The notes: a model not told the origin generated them from the letters alone. A stretch of DNA of 64,000 nt from JAJXZJ01 sp050012855 (GCA_050012855.1 JBEKGJ010000013.1:1-64000), one strand, 5' to 3'. Shown: positions 1-8,362, numbered from the stretch's first letter. Program-made: numbers and translations.

Positions 1-2
1 GG

Positions 3-563
3 ACCTTGCGGCAGTGGGGGGAGGTGGACTTTGTGCCTGGGGACAAGTACGAGCGCCAGGAGAGCCAGCCGCTGCGGTATGTGGGACTGCGTTTGCTCAA
101 ACCGCAGGGCGTGTTGTTTGGGGACGGAAGCGACCGGCACTTTCACGCGGTCATCACCAATGAGCGGACGGAGGGGGGCCGCTTGCTGGCCTGGCATCGG
201 GAGAAGGCGGGGACGGTGGAACACACCCATGACGAAGTGAAGAATGAATTGGGCGGGGGCCACGTGCCCAGCCAGCGTTTCGGGGTCAACTCGGCGTGGT
301 TCAAGATCGCGCTGCTGACCTATAATATCATCAGCGCGATCAAGGGATTGTGTTTGGAGGGGGAGGAGCGGACGGCCCGGATGAAGCGGTTTCGGTTGTT
401 GCTGATCCATGTGGCCGGGCGGATGAACCGGAACAACTGCGTGATGGGTTTGCGGCTGTGCCACAACGCGGCGGCGTTGCGGCGGATGCAGAAAGTATGG
501 AGCGTGTTGGCGTTGCCGACGCAGGCGACCGCCGCCAAGGCTCTGGAGAGGCCCGGTGGTTAG
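3..563 (+). CDS. IS1380-family transposase, C-terminal part (5' end outside window)
   Basis: The frame is open from the first bases of the window to TAG at 561-563, so only the C-terminal ~185 residues are present. The segment containing HREKAGTVEHTHDEVKNELG followed by RFGVNSAWFKIALLTYNI matches the end of IS1380-type DDE transposases: the last catalytic Glu region, then a helical tail. The family normally has about 450 residues, so the catalytic Asp residues lie upstream of the window. It would cut and paste its own element. Whether the element is intact cannot be judged. A short hairpin at 591-610 may belong to the element's right end. Confidence 0.85.
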   Translation, partial: TLRQWGEVDFVPGDKYERQESQPLRYVGLRLLKPQGVLFGDGSDRHFHAVITNERTEGGRLLAWHREKAGTVEHTHDEVKNELGGGHVPSQRFGVNSAWFKIALLTYNIISAIKGLCLEGEERTARMKRFRLLLIHVAGRMNRNNCVMGLRLCHNAAALRRMQKVWSVLALPTQATAAKALERPGG

Positions 564-858
564 GGGGCCGCCCGCAACGCGTTTTGACGGCCCGCACTAG
601 AGAATGCGGGATGGAGGAAGTGTCTAGCAATAAGGCACTTGGGGAGGTTTTTGGTGGTTAAGGCGAGGATTTTGAGCGGTCGCGCGGAAAAACGAGCGCC
701 GCCCGGGCGGAGGACACCGGTTTTTTTGTCGCCATGTGCTTAGGCGAGGATTTGGGCAAGTTTGGTTGACTTGCCGGACGGGGTGTTAGACAACAACCGG
801 GTGTGTTCCGGCGCCACGGCGCTTCGCGACCGTGCCGGAGGGTCCGCCAAGAACCGAT
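564..858. other. Intergenic space right of the IS element
   Basis: No convincing gene is seen. A hairpin lies at 591-610 (CCCGCA/TGCGGG arms with an 8-nt loop). An 11-base direct repeat, GGCGAGGATTT, occurs near 662 and 743. TTGACT near 767 and TAGACA about 15 bases later form a weak promoter-like pair ahead of the secreted protein that follows. The exact right end of the IS cannot be fixed without the left end. Confidence 0.5.
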
Positions 859-2499
859 ATGAAGCGATTTTTCGCCCTGTTGCTCGGTGCCGGTCTGTCG
901 GCCGGCATCGGCTGGGCTCAGAGCAGTTCGAACCTGGTGGTCATCACCCAGCAGCCGATCAGTCAGGTGTTGTATCAAGGCGCCGCCGCCCAGTTGCTGG
1001 TGGGTGCCCAAGGGACGCCGCCGTTGAGCTACCAGTGGGCGAATGGCGCCACCAACGTCGCCGGCGCCACCAACGCGCTCCTCTATTTCTCCGCCATCTC
1101 CACCAACGACGCCGGCGTTTACACGGTGACCGTGAGCAACGCCTTCAACAGCGTGGTCAGCAGCCAGGCCACGCTGACCGTGCTGCCGCTGGATCCGACG
1201 AACCTGGTTTCCATCATCGAGCAGCCGCCCAGCCAGGTCGTTTACGAAGGGAGCGCCGTTTCGCTGCAGGTCGGCGTCGCCGGCACCGCGCCGTTTTCCT
1301 ACCAGTGGTTCATGAATGGCACCAACCTGGCCAACCAGATTGCCGCCGGGCTTTATTTCACGTCGGTGACCACCAATGACACCGGCGTCTATACCGTGTC
1401 GGTCACCAACAGTTACAACGGCCTGGTCAGCCTCCCCGCCACGCTCACCGTGCTGCCGCTGACCTCCCGCAAGCTGCGCCTCGCCGGTTACGAAACGCCC
1501 GCGGCCGGGCGGATCGTGGTTCCGGTGCAACTCGTGGCCCTCGGCGCTGAAAACAGTGTCGCTTTCACGCTCGCTTTCGATCCCACCGTGCTCACCAACG
1601 CCGTGGCCACTTCGCCGCTCAACCTCGCCAACACCAACGCGGTCCTCGCCCCGACAAACCAGGTGGTGGGAACCAACACGGTTCAGTTGAGTGCGGACAT
1701 CCGCGCGCTGTCGCAGGGTCTGCTCGGGCTCACGTTCGCCTTGCCGACCGGCTGGCAGTTCACCGCCACCACCAACCGCATCATCGAGGTGGGCTTCGAT
1801 CTGCTCCCCGGCGCGTCGCCGTTCAACGCGCAGCTTGGCTTGGAGGATTCCCCCGTCACCATCGCCGTCGTGGATATCACCGGCACCAACCAGCCGGTGA
1901 ACAACGTCCTGCTGCCGGTCCTTTTGCCGGTGACCAACACGCCCGCCCTGGATCCCGCACTGGGCCTGTTCCTGCAAAAGCTCACGCTCGTCAATCCCTA
2001 CAACACCAACCTCGTGGGTGGCGGGGTAGTCGTCCTCGGTCTGGGCAACGATTCGCTCAACTACCCGATCGTGGTCACCAACGCGACGTTCAATGACACC
2101 AACAACGGGGTGTTCCTCGCCACCGGTGCGGTGGCGCCGGGAGCCACGGTGGATTTCACCGTCGAGTTCTATGTGGCCGACCGCACGACCGTGCCGCAGG
2201 TGGTATATGAGCCCGCCGCCACGATTTATTACCCGCCGTTCAGCATCCTCTACTCGGTGCGCATCCGGGTGGAGAATTTTGCCTACGACGCGCTGCACCC
2301 GATGGTCGATTTCTACACCCGGACCAATTACAACTACTATGTCCAGTACCTCGACGACCTCAGTTCGACGAACGGCTGGCTGACGTCGCTGCCGGTGGTG
2401 CCCGGAACGAGCGGGCGCGTCCAGTGGTATGACACCGGCGCGCCGCGGACCACGCCGCGCGGTCCGATTCGCTTCTATCGCGTGATCCAATATCCGTAA
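859..2499 (+). CDS. Secreted protein with two Ig-like repeats and a cohesin-like domain
   Basis: ATG at 859 starts MKRFFALLLGAGLSAGIGWAQ, a clear Sec signal peptide; the frame is open further upstream but that part has no signal-like character. Residues ~25-115 and ~115-205 are two tandem Ig-like (I-set type) repeats, each with QPxSQVxYxG, YQW and (T)NDxGVYTVxVxN. Residues ~210-360 resemble a cohesin/Big-type beta sandwich. The last ~55 residues form a module ending in RFYRVIQYP that is common at the C terminus of verrucomicrobial exported proteins. It is probably cell-surface or extracellular and acts in adhesion or scaffolding. No catalytic motif was seen. The next gene starts 20 bp downstream, so the two may be co-transcribed. 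Confidence 0.75.
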   Translation: MKRFFALLLGAGLSAGIGWAQSSSNLVVITQQPISQVLYQGAAAQLLVGAQGTPPLSYQWANGATNVAGATNALLYFSAISTNDAGVYTVTVSNAFNSVVSSQATLTVLPLDPTNLVSIIEQPPSQVVYEGSAVSLQVGVAGTAPFSYQWFMNGTNLANQIAAGLYFTSVTTNDTGVYTVSVTNSYNGLVSLPATLTVLPLTSRKLRLAGYETPAAGRIVVPVQLVALGAENSVAFTLAFDPTVLTNAVATSPLNLANTNAVLAPTNQVVGTNTVQLSADIRALSQGLLGLTFALPTGWQFTATTNRIIEVGFDLLPGASPFNAQLGLEDSPVTIAVVDITGTNQPVNNVLLPVLLPVTNTPALDPALGLFLQKLTLVNPYNTNLVGGGVVVLGLGNDSLNYPIVVTNATFNDTNNGVFLATGAVAPGATVDFTVEFYVADRTTVPQVVYEPAATIYYPPFSILYSVRIRVENFAYDALHPMVDFYTRTNYNYYVQYLDDLSSTNGWLTSLPVVPGTSGRVQWYDTGAPRTTPRGPIRFYRVIQYP

Positions 2500-2519
2500 C
2501 CCCGCCTCTGATGTTGCCC

Positions 2520-3554
2520 ATGAAACACCCTGACATCCGGTCGCACGCCGGCCTCGCCCTCGGCCTCCTCGGCGCCGCCACCCTCGCCCATGCCCAGACT
2601 GAGTTCGACGACCTTTCGCTGTCCAAGAACCGCGTGCGGATCAGTGCCCGCTTCGGCTTCGACGTCTCCGGGGAGATCAAGAACCTCCCCCCGGCCGGCG
2701 GCGTGGCCGGCAGCTACGACGACGGTTACGTCCATCCCGATATCAGCGGCGGCGCTGGCGGCAAAACCTGGAACTGGGGTTATGCCAACGCCAGCCAGGT
2801 GGTGGGCGACACAATCCACTTCGACCGCGTCGAGAACTCGCCGCGCGACGGCACCACGGATTCACTGAGCAAGACGCCCACGCCCGGTTTCGAGATTCTT
2901 TACGGCCGTGAACTCACGCGGCTGCGCCTCTCTCAGAACCGCTCCGTGGTCATTGGCGCCGAGGTCGGCTTCGGCACGATGGATTACAATTTGAGCGGCG
3001 GTTCGGTCATGAACGGCAGCGTTACCCAGACGACGGACATCTACAATCTCAACGGCATCACGCCGCCGCTGGCCCCGTATTCGGGGAACTACAGCGGGCC
3101 CGGGCCGCTGCTGAACCTGTCGCCCACGTCGTCCAGTTCAACCCAACTGGCGGCCTCGTCCTCCATCTCGGAACGGGTGCGGTCGCTGGTTTATGGCTTC
3201 AAGCTGGGCCCGTATGCCGAGGTGCCGATCTACAAGCGGCTCTCGCTCGAATTGGGGGCCGGCGTGGCCGCGGTCATCGCCGACACCGAACTGTCCTACA
3301 CCGAAACCGTGACTGTTCCCGCCGGCGTGAACACGATGTTGCTCCGGAGCACGACGATCCATCACAGCGATTGCCTGTTCGGCTTCTACGGCACCGGGAG
3401 CCTCGCCTACGAGGTGGGAACCGACATTCGCATTTTCGTGGGCGGCCAATACCAGCACCTGGGCAACGCGAGCGTGACCGATGGCAGCAAGGAAGCCACC
3501 CTCAAGCTCGGCGGCACCCTCGAGGCGGTCGTCGGCGTCTCGATCGGTTTCTGA
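2520..3554 (+). CDS. Putative outer-membrane beta-barrel protein
   Basis: Two in-frame ATGs are possible (2511 and 2520). The later one was chosen because MKHPDIRSHAGLALGLLGAA gives a normal signal peptide cleaved after AHAQ. The mature ~320 residues show alternating hydrophobic/polar strands rich in Gly, Ser and Tyr (for example YGFKLGPYAEVPIYKRLSLELGAG). The chain ends in LEAVVGVSIGF, a terminal Phe as in many outer-membrane barrels. No specific family was recognised, and the porin-like or OmpA-barrel-like assignment is inference. It lies 20 bp after the Ig-repeat protein. Confidence 0.6.
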   Translation: MKHPDIRSHAGLALGLLGAATLAHAQTEFDDLSLSKNRVRISARFGFDVSGEIKNLPPAGGVAGSYDDGYVHPDISGGAGGKTWNWGYANASQVVGDTIHFDRVENSPRDGTTDSLSKTPTPGFEILYGRELTRLRLSQNRSVVIGAEVGFGTMDYNLSGGSVMNGSVTQTTDIYNLNGITPPLAPYSGNYSGPGPLLNLSPTSSSSTQLAASSSISERVRSLVYGFKLGPYAEVPIYKRLSLELGAGVAAVIADTELSYTETVTVPAGVNTMLLRSTTIHHSDCLFGFYGTGSLAYEVGTDIRIFVGGQYQHLGNASVTDGSKEATLKLGGTLEAVVGVSIGF

Positions 3555-3736
3555 ACCAGCGGCCGCGGCCGGGTAATGTCCCAATTTGACTTGTCGGTGG
3601 AGCGTCCTCGCGGGCCGAGACACGAACACACCCTCACGAATTCGACACACGAAGCTCGAAACTCGCAATTCTCTGGTGCGTCCCCGCGGCCGATTGCGTT
3701 CGACTTGGCCCGCCGGACGGCTAAGCTCGCGGTTAA

Positions 3737-4504
3737 GTGCATCCTGTCGCATTCAGAATCGGGGGGCTGGCGGTTTACTGGTATGGCGTGCTGGCCGCCA
3801 CCGCCCTCATCCTCGGATTGTGGACGGCCAGCCGGCGCGCGCCGCGGGACGGGCTCCCTGCGGAGGTGATTGCCGACCTCGGCATCTGGCTGATGATCGG
3901 GGCGTTTGCCGGCGCGCGTTTGCTCTACGCGGTGACGTTCTGGCGTGAGGAATTCGCCGGCCGGCCCTGGTATGAAATCTTCGCCCTGCGGGCGGGGGGC
4001 GTTTTCTACGGCGGGCTCATGGGCGCCTCGCTGGTCACGATGGTTTACGCCTGGGTCCGCCGGCTGCCGCTGTGGAAGATCGCGGATGCGCTGGCCCCCA
4101 GCATCGCCTTGGGCCACGCCCTCGGACGCATCGGCTGTTTCATGACCGGCTGTTGTTACGGATCGCCCACCGCCCTGCCGTGGGGCGTGTGTTTTCCACC
4201 CGGTCACGCCACGCACCCGCAATCGGTCCACCCCACGCAGCTTTACGAAGCCGGTCTCGATGCGCTCCTCTACGGCGGGCTGGCGTGGCGCCACCGCCAC
4301 AAGCGCTATGACGGCCAGGTGTTCGCACATTACCTGATCGCCTATGCCGTGATCCGTTTCGGCGTCGAGTTTTTCCGGGGCGATTACGAGGTGCGTTACC
4401 TCGGCGGCTGGGCCAAGCCCGGGCAGTTGGTCAGCCTGCCAATCCTCGTTATCGGTCTGGCCCTGGCCTGGCGGCTGCGGCGGAACCGGCCGGCCCGCCC
4501 ATGA
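3737..4504 (+). CDS. lgt: Prolipoprotein diacylglyceryl transferase
   Basis: This inner-membrane enzyme transfers diacylglyceryl from phosphatidylglycerol to the lipobox Cys of prolipoproteins, the first step of lipoprotein maturation. The start is GTG (3737). Several membrane segments are visible. The diagnostic Lgt motif is present as HALGRIGCFMTGCCYG, preceded by FYGGLMGA, and the later HPTQLYEA and RFGVEFFRGD blocks are also intact. The length (255 residues) is normal. The stop overlaps the ATG of the next gene (ATGA), indicating translational coupling. Several lipoproteins in this window (entericidin, the TPR/ASPIC protein, the DUF1080 protein) would be its substrates. Confidence 0.95.
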   Translation: MHPVAFRIGGLAVYWYGVLAATALILGLWTASRRAPRDGLPAEVIADLGIWLMIGAFAGARLLYAVTFWREEFAGRPWYEIFALRAGGVFYGGLMGASLVTMVYAWVRRLPLWKIADALAPSIALGHALGRIGCFMTGCCYGSPTALPWGVCFPPGHATHPQSVHPTQLYEAGLDALLYGGLAWRHRHKRYDGQVFAHYLIAYAVIRFGVEFFRGDYEVRYLGGWAKPGQLVSLPILVIGLALAWRLRRNRPARP

Positions 4505-5517
4505 ACTCCGAGGCCGAATTCGACCACGACGATCCCGGTCAGCCCGGCGTCGGGGAAACGGATGGCCCGCCGCCGGCCGGGCGGATCGAGACGGTGGTGG
4601 TCGAGATGTCGCAACCCCGGGGGCGGCTCGATGTGCTGCTGCATCAACGGTTCCCCTGCGTCTCCCGGAACACCCTCCAGCGCCTCATTCGCGAGGGTGC
4701 CATCCTGGTCAATGACCAGCCGGTCAAGTCCACGCACCGCCCGGTGGCGGGCGAGGTGGTGACCCTCCTCTGGCCGGCACCGAAGCCCGCCGTTTTGCCG
4801 GCCCGGGACATTCCGTTGGACATCCAGTTTGAGGATGAAACCCTCCTGGTGGTCAACAAGGCGGCCGGCATGGTCGTTCACCCGGCGGTTGGCAACGAGG
4901 ATTGCACGCTGGTCAACGCCCTGCTGTATCATTGCCGCGGCCGGCTCAGTGGCATCGGCGGGGTCGCCCGGCCGGGCATTGTCCACCGGCTCGACCAGTT
5001 CACCAGCGGTCTGATGGTGGTGGCGAAGGATGACGTGACCCACGTCGCCTTGTCGCGCCAGTTCGCCAATCGCGAGGTCGAAAAAGTTTATGCCGCCATG
5101 GCCTGCGGTCGGGTGGAACCGCCAGCGGGCGAGATCAACGCGGCCATCGCCCGGCACCCGACCCACCGCAAGGTGATGACGGTGCTCGCGGGCGGCCGCT
5201 CGGCGTTGACGGCCTATCGCACGCTGGCGCCGTTGCGCGAGGCCACCCTCGTCGAGGCGCGGCTCCACAGCGGTCGTACCCATCAGGTCCGCGTCCATTT
5301 CAAATACCTGGGCTTCCCGCTGGTGGGCGACGCGATTTATGGCCGGCGCCAGAACCTTCGCTTGACGGAGTTGACCGGCGTGACGGCGGCCCGGCAGATG
5401 CTCCATGCCCACCGGCTCGCGTTCGTCCATCCGGGCACGGGGCGGCGTCTCGTTTTCACGGCGCCGTGGCCGGACGATTTTGCCGCCGTGCTGGCAGCGT
5501 TGCAGCCGGCCGGCTGA
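4501..5517 (+). CDS. RluA/RluD-family 23S rRNA pseudouridine synthase
   Basis: The protein isomerises uridine to pseudouridine in large-subunit rRNA. An N-terminal S4 RNA-binding domain spans ~35-95 (RLDVLLHQRF, then SRNTLQRLIREGAILVN). The catalytic domain follows, with the signature HRLDQFTSGLMV carrying the catalytic Asp, and the later block LHSGRTHQVRVHF. Its 338 residues are typical of RluD. The first ~30 residues are acidic and Pro-rich and may be disordered. It overlaps lgt by 4 bp. RluD itself cannot be separated from RluC by eye, so no symbol is given. Confidence 0.9.
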   Translation: MNSEAEFDHDDPGQPGVGETDGPPPAGRIETVVVEMSQPRGRLDVLLHQRFPCVSRNTLQRLIREGAILVNDQPVKSTHRPVAGEVVTLLWPAPKPAVLPARDIPLDIQFEDETLLVVNKAAGMVVHPAVGNEDCTLVNALLYHCRGRLSGIGGVARPGIVHRLDQFTSGLMVVAKDDVTHVALSRQFANREVEKVYAAMACGRVEPPAGEINAAIARHPTHRKVMTVLAGGRSALTAYRTLAPLREATLVEARLHSGRTHQVRVHFKYLGFPLVGDAIYGRRQNLRLTELTGVTAARQMLHAHRLAFVHPGTGRRLVFTAPWPDDFAAVLAALQPAG

Positions 5518-5854
5518 ACGCCCGACGGCGACTTGCCCTTCGTGGCGCGGCTCGTAGGTTGTGGCGGTTTCCGCGGCAAGAATGGCCGCGAAGAGGCACA
5601 AGCGGCACAAAACAGCAGCACGGAACAGTATCCGGCAACGCTGTTTGCTTCACCGGTCAGAGGAAAGAAAGTGTCTGCGTGTTCGTCTGCTACAATAGTT
5701 GCTCTTCCGGATCCACACAAAATCGCGGCACTCGCCACCGCGGTTCGCCGTGGTACGACCGAGACGCTGGGCGTGCCCAAGCAAGGCACAACATTGAAAC
5801 GTGATTGCCGCACCGCCAGACCCCAGGCTCCGAATAGACTCGGCAGGCGAGCGA
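5518..5854. other. Intergenic, no gene seen
   Basis: About 340 bp between the pseudouridine synthase and the entericidin gene, which converge. Short ORFs here look like out-of-frame noise. Part of it (near 5575-5615, AAGAGGCACAAGCGGCACAAAA) resembles low-complexity intergenic sequence rather than a gene. No clear terminator hairpin was found. Confidence 0.4.
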
Positions 5855-6010
5855 TTACTTGGTCCCGTTCTGGATCCCTTCACCGGCATTCTCCACGTCT
5901 TTGCCAAAACCGTTGGCGGTGTTGCAGCCGATGCTGACAATGGCCAGGAGGGTGGTGGCAAGGAACAGAAGAACGAAACGTTGCGCCAGCGCGATTTGCT
6001 TTGCTTTCAT
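5855..6010 (-). CDS. Entericidin A/B-family lipoprotein
   Basis: A 51-residue protein encoded between CAT at 6008-6010 and TTA at 5855-5857. It starts MKAKQIALAQRFVLLFLATT, continues into a lipobox ending SIGC (Cys29), and the mature part reads NTANGFGKDVENAGEGIQN. That G(K)D(V)xxAGxxIQ pattern is the hallmark of entericidins, small envelope lipoproteins linked to stationary-phase and osmotic stress. It would be lipidated by Lgt and anchored in the membrane. A 24-bp palindromic element lies 33 bases upstream of its start codon and is repeated ahead of the DUF3309-like gene. Confidence 0.9.
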   Translation of the reverse strand: MKAKQIALAQRFVLLFLATTLLAIVSIGCNTANGFGKDVENAGEGIQNGTK

Positions 6011-6043
6011 TGCGCGACAATAGAACCGAAACACCGACTAAAT

Positions 6044-6067
6044 GCTATGGGGTAAAACCCTACCTGG
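6044..6067 (-). promoter_or_regulatory. 24-bp upstream element of the entericidin gene
   Basis: Read on the minus strand the core is TAGGGTTTTACCCCATAGC, with an internal dyad GGGT-3 nt-ACCC. It ends 33 bases before the entericidin ATG. The same 24 bases, with one mismatch, occur at 6479-6502 on the plus strand, in the same orientation relative to the DUF3309-like gene. The conserved position and orientation suggest a promoter (for example for an alternative sigma factor) or a dimeric-regulator site. The function is inference. Confidence 0.6.
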
Positions 6068-6101
6068 CTGATTCGCCAGACAGCCGGGGCGCCGGGAGTT
6101 G

Positions 6102-6121
6102 CTGAAATACTCGAATTTCAG
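6102..6121. repeat. Perfect 7-bp-stem hairpin
   Basis: CTGAAAT and ATTTCAG flank a 6-nt loop. It lies between the two copies of the 24-bp element, upstream of the entericidin gene. No T-tract follows on either strand, so it is not called a terminator. It could be an operator. Confidence 0.45.
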
Positions 6122-6478
6122 AGTGCATTGCCCGTTCGGTCCTTTCGCACAAGGACATGCACGGTATCTTCCTCTGGGAAATCTCCACAAACGAGAGCCG
6201 AAATCAAAAAAAACCAAATCTCCAACAACTCGTTAACGAGAATCCCTGTCTTGCAGCACACCTCAAATTCTAAAACATTGATTGGGAGGATGATCCATAA
6301 TCTCTGATCCCAGTTGCTCGGCACGGGTCAACTCGGGAGATTCAGCCAGTTAACTCGCGGCAATATTCGCCCACCCAGCTTCGCGGACCGTGGCGGGAAT
6401 TGTCACCGATCTTTACGTCACGAGCGAAATCTACACCGCCACGGCGGTGGATACTTCAAAACGTCCACGGTCAACGAT

Positions 6479-6502
6479 CCAGGTAGGGTTTCACCCCATA
6501 GC
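6479..6502 (+). promoter_or_regulatory. 24-bp upstream element of the DUF3309-like gene
   Basis: Plus-strand core TAGGGTTTCACCCCATAGC, 23 of 24 bases identical to the copy at 6044-6067 in inverted orientation. It ends 78 bases before the ATG at 6581. The rest of 6068-6580 (about 500 bp in total) holds no recognisable gene. Confidence 0.6.
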
Positions 6503-6580
6503 GAAAGAACGACCCAGCGCGTAACGTATTGCAGAAAGTGATGGCGGAAAGATAGCCATCAAAAACAAAAGACACGCTCT

Positions 6581-6688
6581 ATGAACCTGCTATTCTCGCC
6601 CCTCCTTGCCAGTGGAATCTGGATCGGCGGCGGCTCACTCGGCCTCATTCTCGTCATCGTCGTGGTGGTTTTGTTGCTTCGCGGCTAG
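6581..6688 (+). CDS. DUF3309-like single-span membrane peptide
   Basis: A 35-residue peptide starting MNLLFSPLLASGIWIGG and continuing with a strongly hydrophobic SLGLILVIVVVVLLL helix that ends RG. The GSLGLILxIVVVVLLLRG pattern is that of the small DUF3309 membrane proteins found beside CsbD and entericidin genes. It is probably an inner-membrane stress peptide of unknown mechanism. It carries the same upstream element as the entericidin gene, which supports it being a real gene despite its length. Confidence 0.7.
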   Translation: MNLLFSPLLASGIWIGGGSLGLILVIVVVVLLLRG

Positions 6689-6898
6689 GTGAAGCACTTC
6701 ATGACGCTTTGAGACGCAGGCCTCGCTATGCCGTCGGTTAGATGAATGAGCGGGCAGCCCCTTAAACACCGATGGTCGGGCTTGCCGTCATAAAACAGGC
6801 CAGGCCTCGGTCGTAGTCTGGGCCGCTACGCCGGTTCCGACATGACTTTCGCCGTCACGCTGGCGGCGAGCAAAAACGAAAAACAAGAACAAAGCACT

Positions 6899-7105
6899 AT
6901 GAACAAACTCGAAATCAAAGGTGACTGGAACATCACCAAGGGCAAGCTGAAGCAGAAGTGGGCCAAGCTCACGGATGACGATCTCCAATACGCCGAAGGC
7001 AAGCAGGAAGAACTGTTGGGCCGCATTCAGAGGCGCACCGGCGCAACCCGTGAAGCGGTCGAAAAGGCGCTCAAGGAATCATGCTCCACGTGCGGCTGCA
7101 AATAA
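6899..7105 (+). CDS. CsbD-family general stress protein
   Basis: The frame is open from 6842, but the CsbD-type start MNKLEIKGDWNITKGKLKQK is at 6899. At 68 residues it has the normal CsbD length and the blocks W(N)xxKGKLKQKWAKLTDDD and AEGKQEELLGRIQRRTG. In Bacillus and E. coli (YjbJ) such proteins are abundant under general stress, with unclear function. The C terminus is unusual: it ends SCSTCGCK with three cysteines, possibly a metal- or redox-sensitive tail. It lies in the stress island, 47 bp before the dodecin gene. Confidence 0.9.
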   Translation: MNKLEIKGDWNITKGKLKQKWAKLTDDDLQYAEGKQEELLGRIQRRTGATREAVEKALKESCSTCGCK

Positions 7106-7152
7106 CCGAACGTTCCGAGGTTGCGAATGCGCGAATAGCGCAAAACCTTACC

Positions 7153-7362
7153 ATGAAAGACCACGTTTACAAACTCATTGAACTAACCGGCACGTCGGCC
7201 ACTTCCATCGAGGACGCAGTTGATAAAGCCATCGCACGCGCGCACAAAACCGTCAAGAACCTGTGCTGGTTTCAGTTGGTCGAAACGCGCGGCAGTATCA
7301 ACAAGGGAAAGGTGGACCATTGGCAGGTGACGATCAAAGTTGGATTCTCGGTGGAATCGTGA
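7153..7362 (+). CDS. Dodecin (flavin-binding)
   Basis: ATG at 7153 (MKDHVYKLIELTGTSATSIE) gives 69 residues, the standard dodecin length; the open frame upstream only runs back over the csbD end. The dodecin blocks KxIELTGTS, IEDAVDKAIARA(H)KT, LCWFQLVETRG and HWQVTIKVGF are present. Dodecins form dodecamers that store or sequester FMN/FAD and related flavins; the Trp in CWF is the position that stacks on the isoalloxazine ring. A flavin buffer fits with the neighbouring bacterioferritin, catalase and nitroreductase genes. Confidence 0.93.
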   Translation: MKDHVYKLIELTGTSATSIEDAVDKAIARAHKTVKNLCWFQLVETRGSINKGKVDHWQVTIKVGFSVES

Positions 7363-7486
7363 GCGCCGCCACTCTTGGAGATATGCGGATTGCTCGCACC
7401 CGAGAATTGTGGAGCTGTCCGGTCACCTGGAAAAAGGCAAGTGAACGCGCGCCTGTTGGGGGCGCAAGTAAAAGGAACATACCAGA

Positions 7487-7957
7487 ATGAAAAGCAATGA
7501 CAAGTTGATACGGGCACTAAACGGATTGCTGGCGGATGAACTGACGGCGATAAACCAGTATGTCGTGCATGCGGAAATGGCCGACAATTGGGGCTATGGC
7601 AAACTAAAGAAATCCGTGGGCGCGCGCTCCATCACAGAAATGAAGCATGCCGAGACATTGATCGAGCGCCTGCTGTTTCTGGAAGGCACGCCGATGGTCG
7701 GCGAACTGAACAACATCCATATTGGCGCGGATGTTCCCCAGCAATGCGCCAACGATCTGGCCTCCGAAATGACGGCTGTGGTGAATTACAACAAAGCGGT
7801 CAAACTGGCCACGGATTTGGGCGATAATGCGACCCGGGAGTTATTGGAAGGCATCCTCAAGGATGAAGACGGCCACGTTAACGAAATCGAGGAGAAACTG
7901 GACCAAATTAAACAAATGGGTGTTCAGCATTTCCTTGCGACTCAGGCCGGTGAATAG
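7487..7957 (+). CDS. bfr: Bacterioferritin
   Basis: A 156-residue ferritin-fold iron-storage protein. The ferroxidase ligands are visible in DELTAINQYVVHAE and EMKHAETLIER, with further Glu/His ligands in the third and fourth helices (SEMTAVVNY and LKDEDGHVNEIEE). Met52 in EMKHAE matches the haem-ligating Met of bacterioferritins. It oxidises Fe(II) and stores ferric mineral, limiting Fenton chemistry, which pairs with the large catalase about 1 kb downstream. Confidence 0.93.
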   Translation: MKSNDKLIRALNGLLADELTAINQYVVHAEMADNWGYGKLKKSVGARSITEMKHAETLIERLLFLEGTPMVGELNNIHIGADVPQQCANDLASEMTAVVNYNKAVKLATDLGDNATRELLEGILKDEDGHVNEIEEKLDQIKQMGVQHFLATQAGE

Positions 7958-8137
7958 GCCTGGGGATGACGAAAAAGCGAATGCGCCACATGGATGAAAC
8001 CATCTTCCATGAAGGGGAACGCGATACACGTCACGCGGACAATTCAAGCCTGGATGCGGCAGCTCGTTCTGAAAGCGGAAGCGAAGCGGGGTGGAGAGCT
8101 GAACCCACGGCGTACCGCCTGAAAGAAAGGACCACCC

Positions 8138-8362
8138 ATGCCTCAAGGCGACAAATCCAGCTACACTGACAAACAGAAACGTCAAGCGGCCCACATCGCA
8201 GCCGGCTATAAAATAATGGGCTTGAGCACGGAGACCGCGGAAGCGCGGGCGTGGGCGACTGTGAACAAACTCACCGGCGGCGGCAAAAAGAGCGGGGCCG
8301 GCAGGAAGAAAACTGAGTCACGGGGATACGCATCCAGGACCATGAAGTCTCGGGCGTCATGA
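8138..8362 (+). CDS. Small basic MPQGDKS-type conserved protein
   Basis: A 74-residue Lys/Arg-rich protein starting MPQGDKSSYTDKQKRQAAHI, with RAWATVNKLTGGGKKSGAG. This short family is widespread in proteobacteria and often labelled plasmid stabilisation protein without direct evidence; it usually occurs with stress genes. The Gly/Lys-rich tail suggests nucleic-acid contact. The stop overlaps an in-frame ATG of the next gene (ATGA at 8359-8362), but that gene more likely starts at 8380. Confidence 0.75.
   Translation: MPQGDKSSYTDKQKRQAAHIAAGYKIMGLSTETAEARAWATVNKLTGGGKKSGAGRKKTESRGYASRTMKSRAS

Noticed and set aside
658..2490. 610-codon open frame on the minus strand opposite the Ig-repeat gene
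   Set aside because: Its product is Gly/Arg/His-rich with no domain, typical of an antisense shadow of a GC-rich coding region. The plus-strand gene has a signal peptide and clear repeats.
6044..6502. The inverted 24-bp pair as terminal repeats of a MITE
   Set aside because: No target-site duplication flanks the pair, and each copy lies in the same orientation and at promoter distance to a stress gene, which favours a regulatory site. Genome-wide copies would settle it.
7966..8169. 67-codon ORF between bfr and the MPQGDKS gene
   Set aside because: No family resemblance, and it overlaps the start of a well-supported small gene.
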